DNA of 64,000 nucleotides from CAYOHG01 sp964465125 (GCA_964465125.1 CAYXIO010000007.1:32915-96914); one strand, 5' to 3'. Shown: positions 43,685-54,112, counted from the stretch's first letter. Notes: generated by a model from the sequence alone, not told the origin. Program-made: numbers and translations.

Positions 43685-45016
43685 ATGCCGCAAGACGGGC
43701 TGACATACAGTGAGCTGCGCGAAGCCTGGCCGCTGCTGGACGATGCGGACCGGCGCGAGGGCTTCAGCCTGCTTTCGCGCGTCGACGCGGAAGAGCTCTT
43801 CAATGATCTGGAGGCGCGCGAACAATTCGATCTGCTGCAATCCCTCCCGCCGCCGGAAAGACGCATGTGGCTGCGGTTTCTCGATCCGGATGATGCGGCA
43901 GACGTGATCCAGGAGGTCGAGCCCGAGCAGCGCGAGTCGTTGCTCGAGCTGTTGGACGCGCCGAAGCGGGCCGAGATCAACGCGCTGCTGGCGTACGAGG
44001 AGGACGAGGCCGGCGGCCTGATGAACCCGCGCTACCCGCGCCTGCGCCCGGACGTGACGGCGGCCGAGGCGATCAGCTACCTCCGCCGCCAGCCGCGCGA
44101 GCAGATGGAAGTGATCTACTACGCCTACGTCCTGGACGCGCATCAGCGCCTGCTGGGCGTGGTTTCGCTGCGCGAGCTGGTGACGGCGGAGCCCCAGAAG
44201 CGCGTCAGCGAGCTGATGCGCACCGAGCTGGTCACCGTCTCGGACGAGATGGACCAGGAGGAAGTCAGCCGGATCTTCGCCCGCGAGGACCTCAATGCGA
44301 TACCCGTGGTCGACGCCGAGGGCCGCATCAAGGGCATCGTGACGGTCGACGACATCGTCGACGTGGTGGTCGAGGAGGCGACGGAGGACATTCAGAAGAT
44401 CGGCGGCACCGCGGCACTGGATGCGCCGTACCTCCAGGTCTCGTTCCGCGAGCTGCTCCAGAAGCGCGTCGGCTGGCTGGCGCTGCTGCTGCTGCTGGGG
44501 CTGGGGGCCGTGTTTGTGATGCTCGAGTTTCAGAATGAGATCAGCGCGGTCGCCGCGCTCTCGATCTTCGTGCCGATGATCATCAGCAGCGGCGGCAATT
44601 CGGGCTCGCAGGCTTCGACGCTGGTGGTGCGCGCCATGGCGCTGGGCGAGGTCTCGCTGCGCGATTGGTCGCGGGTGATCCGCCGCGAAGTGATGATGGG
44701 CCTGACGCTGGGCTCAACGCTGGGGCTTTGCGGGGCGTGCATCGTGCTGGTGTGGCATCTGGCGCTGGTTCTGGGCGGCCACGCGAGCGCGTTCGGGCCG
44801 CACTACCCGCTGATCGCGTTGACCATCGGGTGCAGCATTCTGTCGGTGGCGCTGTGGGGCACGCTGATCGGGTCGATGCTGCCGTTCGGACTGCGCGCGT
44901 GCGGGCTCGATCCGGCCAGCGCATCGGCGCCGCTGGTGGCGACGATCGTGGACGCCAGCGGACTGGTGGTCTACTTCTCGATCGCGACGCTGTTCCTGCG
45001 CGGCACGCTGCTGTAG
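43685..45016 (+). CDS. mgtE: Magnesium transporter MgtE
   Basis: The 443-residue protein has an N-terminal helical MgtE_N domain (LLSRVDAEELFNDLEAREQFDLLQSL...DDAADVIQEVEP), two CBS domains (about 145-270, ending VVDAEGRIKGIVTVDDIVDVV), and a five-helix membrane domain with SSGGNSGSQASTL. MgtE is a Mg2+-gated, Mg2+-selective channel in the cytoplasmic membrane. The ATG at 43685 fits the family start. An in-frame ATG at 43622 adds a basic leader, and neither has a good Shine-Dalgarno. Confidence 0.9.
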   Translation: MPQDGLTYSELREAWPLLDDADRREGFSLLSRVDAEELFNDLEAREQFDLLQSLPPPERRMWLRFLDPDDAADVIQEVEPEQRESLLELLDAPKRAEINALLAYEEDEAGGLMNPRYPRLRPDVTAAEAISYLRRQPREQMEVIYYAYVLDAHQRLLGVVSLRELVTAEPQKRVSELMRTELVTVSDEMDQEEVSRIFAREDLNAIPVVDAEGRIKGIVTVDDIVDVVVEEATEDIQKIGGTAALDAPYLQVSFRELLQKRVGWLALLLLLGLGAVFVMLEFQNEISAVAALSIFVPMIISSGGNSGSQASTLVVRAMALGEVSLRDWSRVIRREVMMGLTLGSTLGLCGACIVLVWHLALVLGGHASAFGPHYPLIALTIGCSILSVALWGTLIGSMLPFGLRACGLDPASASAPLVATIVDASGLVVYFSIATLFLRGTLL

Positions 45017-45034
45017 CGCCGCGGCACGCTGCCC

Positions 45035-45058
45035 GGTGGCGCCGGTTTTCAACCGGCG
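45035..45058. terminator. Hairpin (possible terminator) and member of a dispersed palindrome family
   Basis: CGCCGGTT (45040-45047) and AACCGGCG (45051-45058) form a perfect 8-bp stem with a TTC loop, between convergent mgtE and the BtpA gene. There is no T-tract. The same GGTRG + palindrome design recurs at 45102-45123, 48192-48213 and 52535-52558. Confidence 0.55.
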
Positions 45059-45101
45059 GGATGATTGGCGCGGGTGAAATCGGGTAGCACGCGTGAGATC
45101 G

Positions 45102-45123
45102 GGTAGCGCGGGTATCCAACCCG
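45102..45123 (+). repeat. Copy of dispersed palindromic element
   Basis: GGTAGCGCGGG...CCAACCCG has a CGGGT/ACCCG-type stem. Its layout matches the elements at 45035, 48192 and 52535, with different but still complementary stem bases. It lies in the mgtE/btpA convergent gap and is preceded by two GATCGGGTAGC/AATCGGGTAGC direct repeats. Confidence 0.45.
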
Positions 45124-45209
45124 AGATCTCGTGGCATCGGGGTCCGCCCAGTGAGTCGCGGTTGAGCTTCGCGTCGAACCGGGCGCCGCGGCCGGCTTGT
45201 CGCCCCCAG

Positions 45210-46019
45210 CTATCGCCTCGCCGCCGCCATCAGCGCGCGCACGCGCTGCACGTCCACAGGCCCGTCTGACACCCCGTCGACCTTCAGCGACGTACCGACG
45301 ATGAAGCCGTCGGCATGCCGCGCGTATTCGCCGATGTTCGACGCGCTGATTCCGCTACCGACCAGCACGGGCGTGTCGCCGGCGGCGTGCTTCATCTCCG
45401 CCAAGGCTTCGAGCCGGGCAGCCGCGCCCGTCGCGCTGCCGGTCGCGATGACCGCATCCGCTCCGCCGCGCTGCACCACATCGTGCACCTCATCCGGCAG
45501 CGGCCGCGGCAGCCCCAGCGGCGTGGCGTGCTTCACGCCGACGTCCGCGAGGATCAGGACGTGCTGTGCCGAGAGCAGCGCCCGCTCGCGCAGCAGGTCG
45601 TGCGCGATTCCCGCGATCACACCCTGGTCCGTGACCTGCGCGCCGCAGAGCACATTCACGCGGATCATCGCCGCCCCGACCGCCGCCGCGATCGAAAGCG
45701 CGCTGATGCCGTCATTGCGCAGCACGTTGATCCCCAGCGGCAGGTCGAATCGCCTGCGCAGCTCGCCCGCAATCGCGGTCATGTTGGCGACCACGCTGGC
45801 CGGAACACGCCCCGGATAAAACGGCGCGTCGCCGAAGTTCTCCATCGTCAGCGCCTGCACGCCGCCGCGCGCCAGCGCCTCGGCGTCGCGCAGCGCCCGC
45901 TCGCGCACCTCGGCGAGGCTTCCCGCGTACCTTGGCGCGCCCGGCAGCGCCGCCAGGTGAATCATGCCGATCACCGGCTTGGTGCGCTTGAACAGCTCCA
46001 GCATCGGCCCCGTATTCAT
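45210..46019 (-). CDS. BtpA/SgcQ family TIM-barrel protein
   Basis: The 269-residue protein has the family opening KPVIGMIHLAALPGAPRYAG and the segments VQALTMENFGDAPFYPGRVP, GINVLRNDGISALSIAAAVGAAMIRVNV and DGFIVGTSLKVDGV, a complete (beta-alpha)8 barrel. BtpA was first linked to photosystem I stability in cyanobacteria. Non-photosynthetic members (SgcQ) are probably sugar- or nucleoside-related enzymes. AGGA precedes the ATG. It lies about 100 bp downstream of the dUTPase gene on the same strand. Confidence 0.87.
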   Translation of the reverse strand: MNTGPMLELFKRTKPVIGMIHLAALPGAPRYAGSLAEVRERALRDAEALARGGVQALTMENFGDAPFYPGRVPASVVANMTAIAGELRRRFDLPLGINVLRNDGISALSIAAAVGAAMIRVNVLCGAQVTDQGVIAGIAHDLLRERALLSAQHVLILADVGVKHATPLGLPRPLPDEVHDVVQRGGADAVIATGSATGAAARLEALAEMKHAAGDTPVLVGSGISASNIGEYARHADGFIVGTSLKVDGVSDGPVDVQRVRALMAAARR

Positions 46020-46123
46020 GACGCATCCTTCGGCTTGCACGACAGCGCCGGCGGCCAGCGGCCGTCGGGCGGCGCGTATCGGCCGGGCAACCTGCGCAGC
46101 GCGGCGTACTCGAGCCGCATACC

Positions 46124-46570
46124 TCAGTGCCCGGTGTGACCGAACCCGCCCGCCTCGCGCTGCGTCGCGCTCAGTTCCGCGACCGGCAGCACCTCGACGT
46201 GCTCGACGCGCTGAATCACGAGCTGCGCGAAACGCATGCCGCGCGTAACCGTGTACGGCTCCTTGCCGCAATTCGCCAGGATCACCTGCAACTCGCCGCG
46301 ATAGTCGGCGTCGATCGTGCCGGGCGCGTTCGGCAGCATCAATCCGTGCCGCAGCGCCAGCCCGCTGCGGGCCCGCACTTGCCCCTCGTAGCCCGCGGGT
46401 ATCTCCAGGTACAGCCCGGTGGGAATCAGCTTGATCTCGCCGGGGCTGATCTGAATCGGTTCGTTGTTCGAAGCGTGCAGATCGAGACCCGCCGCATGCG
46501 CGCTCATGTACTGCGGCAGCGGCAGGTCCTCCGTGCCCGGCTTCCTGCGGACCTTCAACACGGCCGCCAT
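46124..46570 (-). CDS. dut: dUTP diphosphatase
   Basis: The 148-residue protein contains the trimeric dUTPase motifs AAGLDLHA (I), RARSGLALRHGL (II), GTIDADYRGEL (III), RFAQLVIQRVE (IV) and the C-terminal Gly-rich lid GGFGHTGH (V). It hydrolyses dUTP to dUMP and pyrophosphate, which prevents uracil incorporation and supplies thymidylate synthesis. The start at 46570 has GGAGG 5 nt upstream. The longer frame to 46645 is excluded by that site. Confidence 0.95.
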   Translation of the reverse strand: MAAVLKVRRKPGTEDLPLPQYMSAHAAGLDLHASNNEPIQISPGEIKLIPTGLYLEIPAGYEGQVRARSGLALRHGLMLPNAPGTIDADYRGELQVILANCGKEPYTVTRGMRFAQLVIQRVEHVEVLPVAELSATQREAGGFGHTGH

Positions 46571-46723
46571 GCTCCACCTCCCTCGGCTCCGGCGACCCGC
46601 GCGTCGGCGGAATCTTCCTCGCGCAACCGACTTGTTCATTGACACGCGCCGCCGCTGGCGGCGGAATGTCGCCAGCCGGCCCGGCCGGGCCCGGCATTCG
46701 AGTCGTCGGGGCGGAGTCTACTC

Positions 46724-46993
46724 GTGGCGCGCGTCACATTCACCCAGAACTTGCAGCGGCACATTGTCTGCCCGCCCTGCGACGTCAGGGCCGACTCCGT
46801 CCGCGACGCGCTCGGCGCCGCCTTCGAACGATACCCGGGACTACGCGGCTACGTGCTCGACGACCAGGGCGCCGTCCGCAAGCACATCACGGTCTTCGTG
46901 AATGGCGCTCCCATTCGCGACCGCGCCGGCCAGTGCGACGCGCTTGCCGCGTCCGACGAAGTGTATGTCATGCAGGCTCTGTCGGGGGGCTGA
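46724..46993 (+). CDS. MoaD/ThiS-like ubiquitin-fold protein
   Basis: The 89-residue protein has a beta-grasp pattern (VTFTQNLQRHI...VRDALGAAFERYPGLRGYVLDDQGAVRKHITVFVNGAPI...DEVYVMQALSGG) and ends in Gly-Gly, the thiocarboxylate-forming end of MoaD, ThiS and CysO. No MoaE, ThiG or E1-like partner is nearby. The start is GTG, with GGAG 7 nt upstream. The next gene, a BNR propeller, follows after 29 bp, so the two are probably co-transcribed. Confidence 0.85.
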   Translation: MARVTFTQNLQRHIVCPPCDVRADSVRDALGAAFERYPGLRGYVLDDQGAVRKHITVFVNGAPIRDRAGQCDALAASDEVYVMQALSGG

Positions 46994-47022
46994 TCCGCTT
47001 CCGCCAATACGCGAGGATTTCC

Positions 47023-48144
47023 ATGAGCGATCGATTGCTGGTGGCGACACGGAAAGGTCTGTTCACGGTGCGGCGCGCCTCCGGCGGCCGCTGGAGCATC
47101 GCCCGCGTCGCCTTCGCCGGCGACAACGTCCCCATGACCCTGCATGATCCGCGCGACGGGGCAACCTACGCCGCGCTCAGCCATGGCCACTTCGGCGGCA
47201 AGATGCACCGCTCGCGCGACGGCGGAGCGAGCTGGCGGGAAATCGGCGTGCCGACCTACCCCGAACGCCCCAAGGACGCGCCCGAGGAAATCGACCCCAT
47301 GCAGGGCAAGCCCCTGCCCAACAAGCTCGAACTCGTCTGGGAGCTCACCCCCGGAGGACCCGATCAGCCCGGCCGAATCTGGTGCGGCACAATCCCCGGC
47401 GGTTTGTTCCGCTCCGACGACGCCGGCGATTCCTGGACGCTCGTCCGCTCGCTCTGGGATCACCCGGGCCGGAAACGCTGGTTCGGAGGCGGGGCCGACT
47501 GGCCCGGAATTCACTCCGTCTGCGTCGACCCGCGCGATTCCAGACGCATCACCCTCGGCGTGTCCTGCGGCGGCGTGTGGGTCAGCAGCGATGACGGCGA
47601 AAGCTGGAACTGCCGCGCCGAGGGCATGGTCGCCGAGTACATGCCGCCCGAGGGTCGCAACGATCCAGGCATCCAGGACCCGCACCGCGTGGTGCAGTGC
47701 GCCGCGCAGCCCGACTATTTCTGGGCGCAGCACCACAACGGCATCTTCCGCACGACCGACGGATGCATCCACTGGCGCGAGATTGAGAACGTCAAGCCGT
47801 CCAAGTTCGGGTTCGCCGTGGTAGTGCATCCGCGAAACGGCGACACGGCCTGGTTCGTTCCCGCCATCAAGGACGAGAAGCGCATCCCCGTCGACGCCAG
47901 GGTCGTCGTGACGCGCACGCGCGACGGCGGACGGACGTTCGAAACGCTACAGCGCGGCCTGCCGCAGGAGCACGCCTACGACCTGGTTTTCCGCCACGCG
48001 CTCGATATCGACGCCGGCGGCGATCGGCTCGCTTTCGGCAGCACGACGGGTTCGCTGTGGGTCAGCGAGGACGGCGGCGACAACTGGCAGACCGTCTCGA
48101 ATCACCTTCCGCCGGTGTATTGCGTCCGCTTCATGCGCGCGTAG
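47023..48144 (+). CDS. BNR/WD40-like beta-propeller (sialidase-fold) protein
   Basis: The 373-residue protein has repeated Asp-box motifs (SRDGGASWREIG, SDDAGDSWTLV, SDDGESWNC, TTDGCIHWRE, SEDGGDNWQTV), the mark of BNR/sortilin-like propellers. No signal peptide is present, so it is probably cytoplasmic and not a true sialidase. The catalytic Arg triad and Tyr/Glu of sialidases are not evident. AGGA precedes the ATG. The link to the MoaD-like gene is a repeated context for this kind of protein in my recollection, but its role is unknown. Confidence 0.82.
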   Translation: MSDRLLVATRKGLFTVRRASGGRWSIARVAFAGDNVPMTLHDPRDGATYAALSHGHFGGKMHRSRDGGASWREIGVPTYPERPKDAPEEIDPMQGKPLPNKLELVWELTPGGPDQPGRIWCGTIPGGLFRSDDAGDSWTLVRSLWDHPGRKRWFGGGADWPGIHSVCVDPRDSRRITLGVSCGGVWVSSDDGESWNCRAEGMVAEYMPPEGRNDPGIQDPHRVVQCAAQPDYFWAQHHNGIFRTTDGCIHWREIENVKPSKFGFAVVVHPRNGDTAWFVPAIKDEKRIPVDARVVVTRTRDGGRTFETLQRGLPQEHAYDLVFRHALDIDAGGDRLAFGSTTGSLWVSEDGGDNWQTVSNHLPPVYCVRFMRA

Positions 48145-48191
48145 CGCGGCCCGGCTTTAATCAGCGGCTTGCGGGCGGCAGCGATGCAGAA

Positions 48192-48213
48192 ACGGGCTGG
48201 AAGCCCGCGCTCC
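48192..48213 (-). repeat. Copy of dispersed palindromic element
   Basis: On the minus strand this reads GGAGCGCGGGCTTCCAGCCC followed by GT, with a GGGCT/AGCCC stem. It matches the copies in the mgtE/btpA gap in design. It lies in the convergent gap between the BNR propeller and rhlE genes. Confidence 0.45.
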
Positions 48214-48255
48214 CCGCCACACCACGGGACGAAGATGCGCTGGACGAACAGCGCG

Positions 48256-49794
<1,539 letters not shown>

Positions 49795-49897
49795 TCATGA
49801 TTCTCACGCGGATCTACAGCTCGGACGTGGCTGGCGCGAAGCGCGCCGGGACACAGGACACACGAACGGCATGTACTCCAAGTTCTCTTGGGCTATG

Positions 49898-49926
49898 ACT
49901 ATAGGTGACGGCCGGTTGCCTGTCCA
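49898..49926 (-). promoter_or_regulatory. rhlE promoter
   Basis: The minus strand reads TGGACA (49921-49926), a 17-bp spacer and TATAGT (49898-49903), a good sigma-70 match (5/6 at -35). It implies a start near 49891 and a leader of about 97 nt before the rhlE ATG, long enough for cold-shock or structure-based control. No other feature is seen in the 49795-50204 gap. Confidence 0.6.
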
Positions 49927-50204
49927 GCGATTCGCGCGGATCGGCGGGGTCGAGGGCGGCCGCGACGCAGGCGGCTCCGGCGCACCCCGCGGCCCTCGGA
50001 TCCGCCGGCCCGGCGGCCCGCCGCCCTGAGAACCGCCTCGAAGGATGGCACAAATTCTCATCGTCGTCTCGGGATCGCCGCGGTAAAAAGCGTCCGGCGC
50101 GCGCCGAGCCGCGGCGGCAAACCGGCCGTGACGCGGCGCGCCCGGGGCGATCGCGCCCGCCGTGGGCGCCGCTCGCGATTCGGTCTCATGCAATGGAGCT
50201 GCAA

Positions 50205-50729
50205 ATGCGTACGAATCGTTCGTTTCCCGCCTTCGCCGGCGGCGGGCTGGTGCTCCTGGCAGCCCTTCTGGTCGCGGCCCAGGACTCGAAGAACGGCAAG
50301 GCCACTGCCAAGGAGCAGGAACGCGAAGTGAAGCTGGCCGAGGTCCCCGCCGCAGCGCTGGCGGCGCTCCAGAAGCTTGCCGGCGGCGCGGCCTTCGCCG
50401 AGTTCGCCGAAGAGATCGAGCACGGCCACAAGTTCTACGAGGGCTCCTGGAAGGGACCCGACGGCAACAACGTCGACGCGCTCGTGACCGAGTCCGGCGA
50501 CGTCGTGGAGATCGAGGAAACCATCCCGGCCGAGAAGGCCCCCTCGTCGGTTCGCGCCCTGGCCGAGAAAGAAGCGGGCAAGGACGCCAAGGTCGCCTAC
50601 GAGCGCAAGACGCTTTACCTGTACGAGATCAAGTTCCGCAAGGACGGCAAGGGGCGTGAAATTCTGCTGACCGCCGACGCACGGCGCGTGGATGAGTCTG
50701 GAGAGGACGAGGACGACGAAGACGATTGA
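50205..50729 (+). CDS. Secreted PepSY-like domain protein
   Basis: The 174-residue product begins with a signal peptide (MRTNRSFPAFAGGGLVLLAALLVAAQ). It then has a two-repeat fold of the PepSY-like/putative beta-lactamase-inhibitor-like type (VPAAALAALQKLAGGAAFAEFAEEI...FYEGSWKGPDG, then PSSVRALAEKEAGKDAKVAYERKTLYLYEIKF), and an acidic tail (GEDEDDEDD). Such domains are periplasmic and may bind cations or inhibit proteases. The ATG at 50205 is chosen because GGAG lies 6 nt upstream. The ATG at 50193 precedes that motif. Confidence 0.72.
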   Translation: MRTNRSFPAFAGGGLVLLAALLVAAQDSKNGKATAKEQEREVKLAEVPAAALAALQKLAGGAAFAEFAEEIEHGHKFYEGSWKGPDGNNVDALVTESGDVVEIEETIPAEKAPSSVRALAEKEAGKDAKVAYERKTLYLYEIKFRKDGKGREILLTADARRVDESGEDEDDEDD

Positions 50730-50855
50730 GCCGCGCGTCCGCGTGCGGCTGAATCGGGCGCGGCCCGCGCGTCGTCGCTTGAGTGAAGCGCCAGCGACGC
50801 TTCGAACGGGCGCAGGCTCCCCCACACGCGCGTCGCGCGCGCCCGTGGGGCATAA

Positions 50856-50891
50856 AACGGCCCACGAAACACAGCGGTTCCGTGGGCCGTT
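50856..50891. terminator. Bidirectional terminator hairpin
   Basis: A perfect 11-bp inverted repeat, AACGGCCCACG (50856-50866) and CGTGGGCCGTT (50881-50891), lies between the convergent PepSY-like (plus) and dockerin-bearing (minus) genes. A second hairpin, CCCCAC/GTGGGG, sits at 50820-50850. Short A/T-rich stretches flank the main stem. Confidence 0.65.
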
Positions 50892-50918
50892 CGAGATCGC
50901 ATGCCTAACCGGGATCGG

Positions 50919-52496
50919 CTAGGTGCAGACGTTGCCAAAGTTCACCAGCATCAGCGACAGATCGTCGAGATCGACGTCGCCGTCGCCGTCGATGTCGCCC
51001 TGGCTCGGCTTCGCGCCGCTGGTCGTGCCGAAGTTCACCAGCATCAGCGACAGGTCGTCCAGCGTGATGGCGTGATCATCGTTCAGATCGCCGATGCACA
51101 ACTGCACGCGCATGAACGCGTCCGGCGTGCCGAAGACCGGGCTCGAAGTCAGGTCATTGCCGGCCGCGTCGTGCAGGTTGGCGACGAAGTAGATCGTCCA
51201 GTTCTCAGTGATCGCGACGTCATTGGCGGCGAACGCGCTCAGCGTGTTGTTGCCGCGGCCGACATACGCGTCGTCGTCGAAGGCGCCGTTGCCGTCGAGA
51301 TCGACCGGATCGCCCTCGCGGGCCACGACCGTCTCACCCTTGAACACCAGCACCTCGTCCATGCTTGGATCGCCGACGTCGGTGTTGCCCACGATCACGT
51401 AGTCGCCGGCCGAATTGCACGCCACGCCCGAGACGATCGCGCCCCAGTGCTCGCCCGCGCCGCTCGTGATCGGGTCGCCGGTGGCCGCGACCAGGCTGCC
51501 GTTGAGGACCACCCAGTCGTTGTCCGACGGGTCGTCGCCGCGCGAAATCCACGCGCCGCTCGCCGCCATCCGCGTCTGGAAGATGTCCGCCAGGGTGATC
51601 GCCGAGCCCGCCACCGTCGAGCCTTCCTGCAACACGACCACGTCGTCGATCGCCAGAATCTTGTCGATCGCGGTGTTGGGATTCTCGGTGTCGCCCTCGG
51701 CGTACCAGTGTGCACCGTCGGGCGTGCTGCCCGAATCCGACAAGTCAAACGAATCCCACACCTCGAACCCGATCATGCTCACGCCCGACTGGCGGTACGA
51801 GGTGTTCCCGCGAAACAGCGCCGGGTAGCGCGACGAATGCAGGTTCGTGATCGGCGTGTTGACGAACTGCACCTGGTCGGCCGTTTCGAGGATGGAGACG
51901 GAGCCGATCGAGTTGCCGAAGAGCTCGTCGCCGCTGCTGCCGGGCGGATTGTCGACCAGCCCCAGGGCCGGGTCGCCCTGGTTCAGGATCAGTGTCTGCA
52001 CGCCCAGCGAATCCACCGTGAGCACCTTCTCGTCGTCAGTGGTCGCGCCGCCCTTGGCCCGGCAGCTATAGACGAAGTTGCCGGCTGCCGTGCCGAAGCT
52101 CACCGGCGACGGCGAATCGAAGAAGTCGTACAGCTCGCCCGTGCCGAGTCCGGCGATGGGCTGCCCCTCCTGTGCGTACATACTCCCGGCGGTCCCGCAG
52201 CCGAAGACCAGGATGGTCTCCAGGTCCGAGCCGAGCTGCGTGCGGCCCTTGACCATCCAGCGGTCGCCATCCGGGCTGAGCGAGAAGTCCTCCAGCGCGC
52301 GCCAGTCGCTCGCCGCCGGCATTCCGGTCAGATCCAGCGTGCCGGGGATGTTGGCGGTCGGGTGCCCCGCCTTCTTGGAGTAAATCACTTCGATGTCGGC
52401 GGCGCTGGCCAGGCCAACGCTGCCCGCCAGGCCGGCCAGCAGCACGGCCGCCTCCCTCAAGCCTGGGAGCCAAACCAGATCATTGCTCTTTCCCAT
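50919..52496 (-). CDS. Secreted protein with C-terminal dockerin-like calcium repeats
   Basis: The 525-residue product has a signal peptide (residues about 1-33, ending GLASAADIEV) and a long beta-rich, Asp/Gly-rich middle with imperfect repeats (VVVLQEGSTVAGSAI, VLVFKGETVVAREGDPV, LILNQGDPALG). The C-terminus has two EF-hand/dockerin-I-like repeats, GDLNDDHAITLDDLSLMLVN and GDIDGDGDVDLDDLSLMLVN, each followed by FG. Dockerin-like ends are common in planctomycete secreted proteins, where the cohesin partner is usually unknown. AGGAGA precedes the ATG. No enzymatic domain is recognised. Confidence 0.78.
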   Translation of the reverse strand: MGKSNDLVWLPGLREAAVLLAGLAGSVGLASAADIEVIYSKKAGHPTANIPGTLDLTGMPAASDWRALEDFSLSPDGDRWMVKGRTQLGSDLETILVFGCGTAGSMYAQEGQPIAGLGTGELYDFFDSPSPVSFGTAAGNFVYSCRAKGGATTDDEKVLTVDSLGVQTLILNQGDPALGLVDNPPGSSGDELFGNSIGSVSILETADQVQFVNTPITNLHSSRYPALFRGNTSYRQSGVSMIGFEVWDSFDLSDSGSTPDGAHWYAEGDTENPNTAIDKILAIDDVVVLQEGSTVAGSAITLADIFQTRMAASGAWISRGDDPSDNDWVVLNGSLVAATGDPITSGAGEHWGAIVSGVACNSAGDYVIVGNTDVGDPSMDEVLVFKGETVVAREGDPVDLDGNGAFDDDAYVGRGNNTLSAFAANDVAITENWTIYFVANLHDAAGNDLTSSPVFGTPDAFMRVQLCIGDLNDDHAITLDDLSLMLVNFGTTSGAKPSQGDIDGDGDVDLDDLSLMLVNFGNVCT

Positions 52497-52534
52497 GGTT
52501 GCTCTCCTCTCCGACAGGGAAACTGTTCTGCATG

Positions 52535-52558
52535 GGGCCGGATCGACGCCGGCCTACC
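52535..52558 (-). repeat. Copy of dispersed palindromic element
   Basis: On the minus strand the element starts GGTAGGCCGG and ends CCGGCC, with a GCCGG/CCGGC stem and a CGTCGAT loop. It has the same GGTAG-plus-palindrome layout as the three copies near 45 and 48 kb. It lies upstream of the dockerin-bearing gene. Confidence 0.45.
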
Positions 52559-52954
52559 ACGTGCGTGTCAGCGGAGAGAATACCACCGGGCTCGCCCGCC
52601 GCGACACCCCAAAATCCGCCCCAGCGGAGCTCCTCAGCCGCTGCGCATTCCCGCGCACCGGCCGGCGCCCGGGCCCGCGCCTGTCCCGCCCGGCCCGTCT
52701 TCCGAGCGGTCCGACCAGCCGAACCAAACCCGCCCACTTTTCGTTCGCCCGTCGGCGGTGGCACTGATCTTGCCACAGGCCCGTTGCCGAGTCCCGGGAA
52801 CGAAGGCGCACGGCCTGAAAATCCGTGCAACCCGTGCGACCCGCGCCACTCGTGGCGTCCGTGCAGCCCGAACCGCCCGATGCGCGGCGAGCCGCGCGGT
52901 GGAATCGGCCCGTGCGGCCCTTGGCTCGGCCGCCATCCTCACCCGGAGACGCGC
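52559..52954. other. Divergent intergenic region without a supported gene
   Basis: This GC-rich gap separates the dockerin-bearing gene (minus) and the 2-oxoacid oxidoreductase operon (plus). The oxidoreductase frame stays open through it, but the translation is Pro/Arg/Ala low-complexity and is not coding. Short CCGTGCGACCCG-like direct repeats occur near 52830-52880. No clear promoter was found. Confidence 0.4.
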
Positions 52955-54112
52955 ATGCGGGAATTTCTGACCGGCAACCAGGCGATCGTCCGCGGCGCGC
53001 TGCGGGCCGGATGCAACTTCTTCGCCGGATACCCGATCACGCCGGCCAGCTCGATCCTGACCGACTTCGTCAAGGCCTTCGCGGGCGGCCGCGGCACCGC
53101 CGTCCAGACCGAGGACGAGATCGCCGCCATCGGGCAGTGCATCGGCGCGGCCATGGCCGGAGCCCGCGCCCTCACTGCAACCTCCGGCCCGGGCATGAGC
53201 CTCTACAGCGAGAACATCGGTCTGGCCCAGATGGGCGAGGTGCCGCTGGTCATTGTCGACTGCCAGCGCATGCCGCCCGCCACCGGTGGAGCCACCTCCA
53301 CTGGCGAGGGCGACGTCGCCTTCGCCCGGCACATCACCTCGGGCGGATTCCCGCTGCCCGTGCTGATCGCAAGCGACGCCGCCTCCGCGTACCAGCTCGC
53401 GCACCGCGCGTTCGACCTCGCCGAGCAGCTCCGCTCGCCCGTGATTCTGCTCAGCTCGAAAGATGTCGCGCTCACCCGCCAGACCGCGGACCTCGATGCG
53501 GTCGAGTTGCCCCCCATTCATCCCCGACACGAATACAGCGGGTCGGGTCCGTTCAAGCCGTACGCCATCGACGCGCCGGAAGACATCCCCGCGTTCGCAC
53601 CCGTCGGCGGAGCCCAACGTGTCCGCTTCACCGGCTCGATCCATGGCGAGGACGGCCTGCTCACCATCGATCGCCGCCGAATCGAGCGGAAGCTGGTCCA
53701 TTTGCGCGAGAAGATCCTCGCGCAGCGCGGCAGGATTGAAGACTTCGACGCCGATCTCGACTCCGCCGCCCGCGTGCTGCTTGTCTCCTACGGTGCGGCC
53801 GACGGTGCGGCGCGGCAGGCCGTTCAGCGGCTCCGCGCGGAGGGCGTCGCGGTCTCACACCTGACGCTGTACAGCCTCTGGCCGATCCCCGAGGCGACCC
53901 TGAGCGCCGCGCTTTCGCCGCGGGTTGAGCGCGTCGTGATGCCCGAGTTCAACATCGGCCTCTACGCCGACGAGCTGCGCCGGGTGATCCGCAGCGCTCC
54001 AGTCGAATCACTGACCCGCTTCGACGGCGGACTGATCTCGCCGCAGACGATCGTCGACCATGTCCGCAAGGGACCTCCCCCGTCTAACGAGCCGACGGAG
54101 ACACGACCGTGA
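52955..54112 (+). CDS. 2-oxoacid:ferredoxin oxidoreductase, alpha subunit
   Basis: The 385-residue protein begins MREFLTGNQAIVRGALRAGCNFFAGYPITPASSI, typical of the alpha subunit (KorA type), with TEDEIAAIGQCIGAAMAGARALTATSGPGMSLYSENIGLA forming the PYR-domain part of the thiamine diphosphate site. With the beta subunit it oxidatively decarboxylates a 2-oxoacid (2-oxoglutarate or a branched-chain/aromatic oxoacid) to the acyl-CoA and reduces ferredoxin. The start at 52955 has GGAGA 5 nt upstream. A GTGA overlap leads into the next gene. Confidence 0.9.
   Translation: MREFLTGNQAIVRGALRAGCNFFAGYPITPASSILTDFVKAFAGGRGTAVQTEDEIAAIGQCIGAAMAGARALTATSGPGMSLYSENIGLAQMGEVPLVIVDCQRMPPATGGATSTGEGDVAFARHITSGGFPLPVLIASDAASAYQLAHRAFDLAEQLRSPVILLSSKDVALTRQTADLDAVELPPIHPRHEYSGSGPFKPYAIDAPEDIPAFAPVGGAQRVRFTGSIHGEDGLLTIDRRRIERKLVHLREKILAQRGRIEDFDADLDSAARVLLVSYGAADGAARQAVQRLRAEGVAVSHLTLYSLWPIPEATLSAALSPRVERVVMPEFNIGLYADELRRVIRSAPVESLTRFDGGLISPQTIVDHVRKGPPPSNEPTETRP

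Noticed and set aside
47023..48144. Secreted sialidase
   Set aside because: Asp-box repeats are present, but there is no signal peptide and no evident sialidase catalytic Arg triad or nucleophile.
50919..52496. Cellulosome-type dockerin enzyme
   Set aside because: Dockerin-like repeats are present but no catalytic or cohesin domain is visible. Such tails are general in planctomycete secreted proteins.
52499..52954. N-terminal extension of the 2-oxoacid oxidoreductase alpha subunit
   Set aside because: GGAGA and the conserved MREFLTGNQA start are at 52955. The extension is Pro/Ala/Arg-rich and covers a divergent promoter region.
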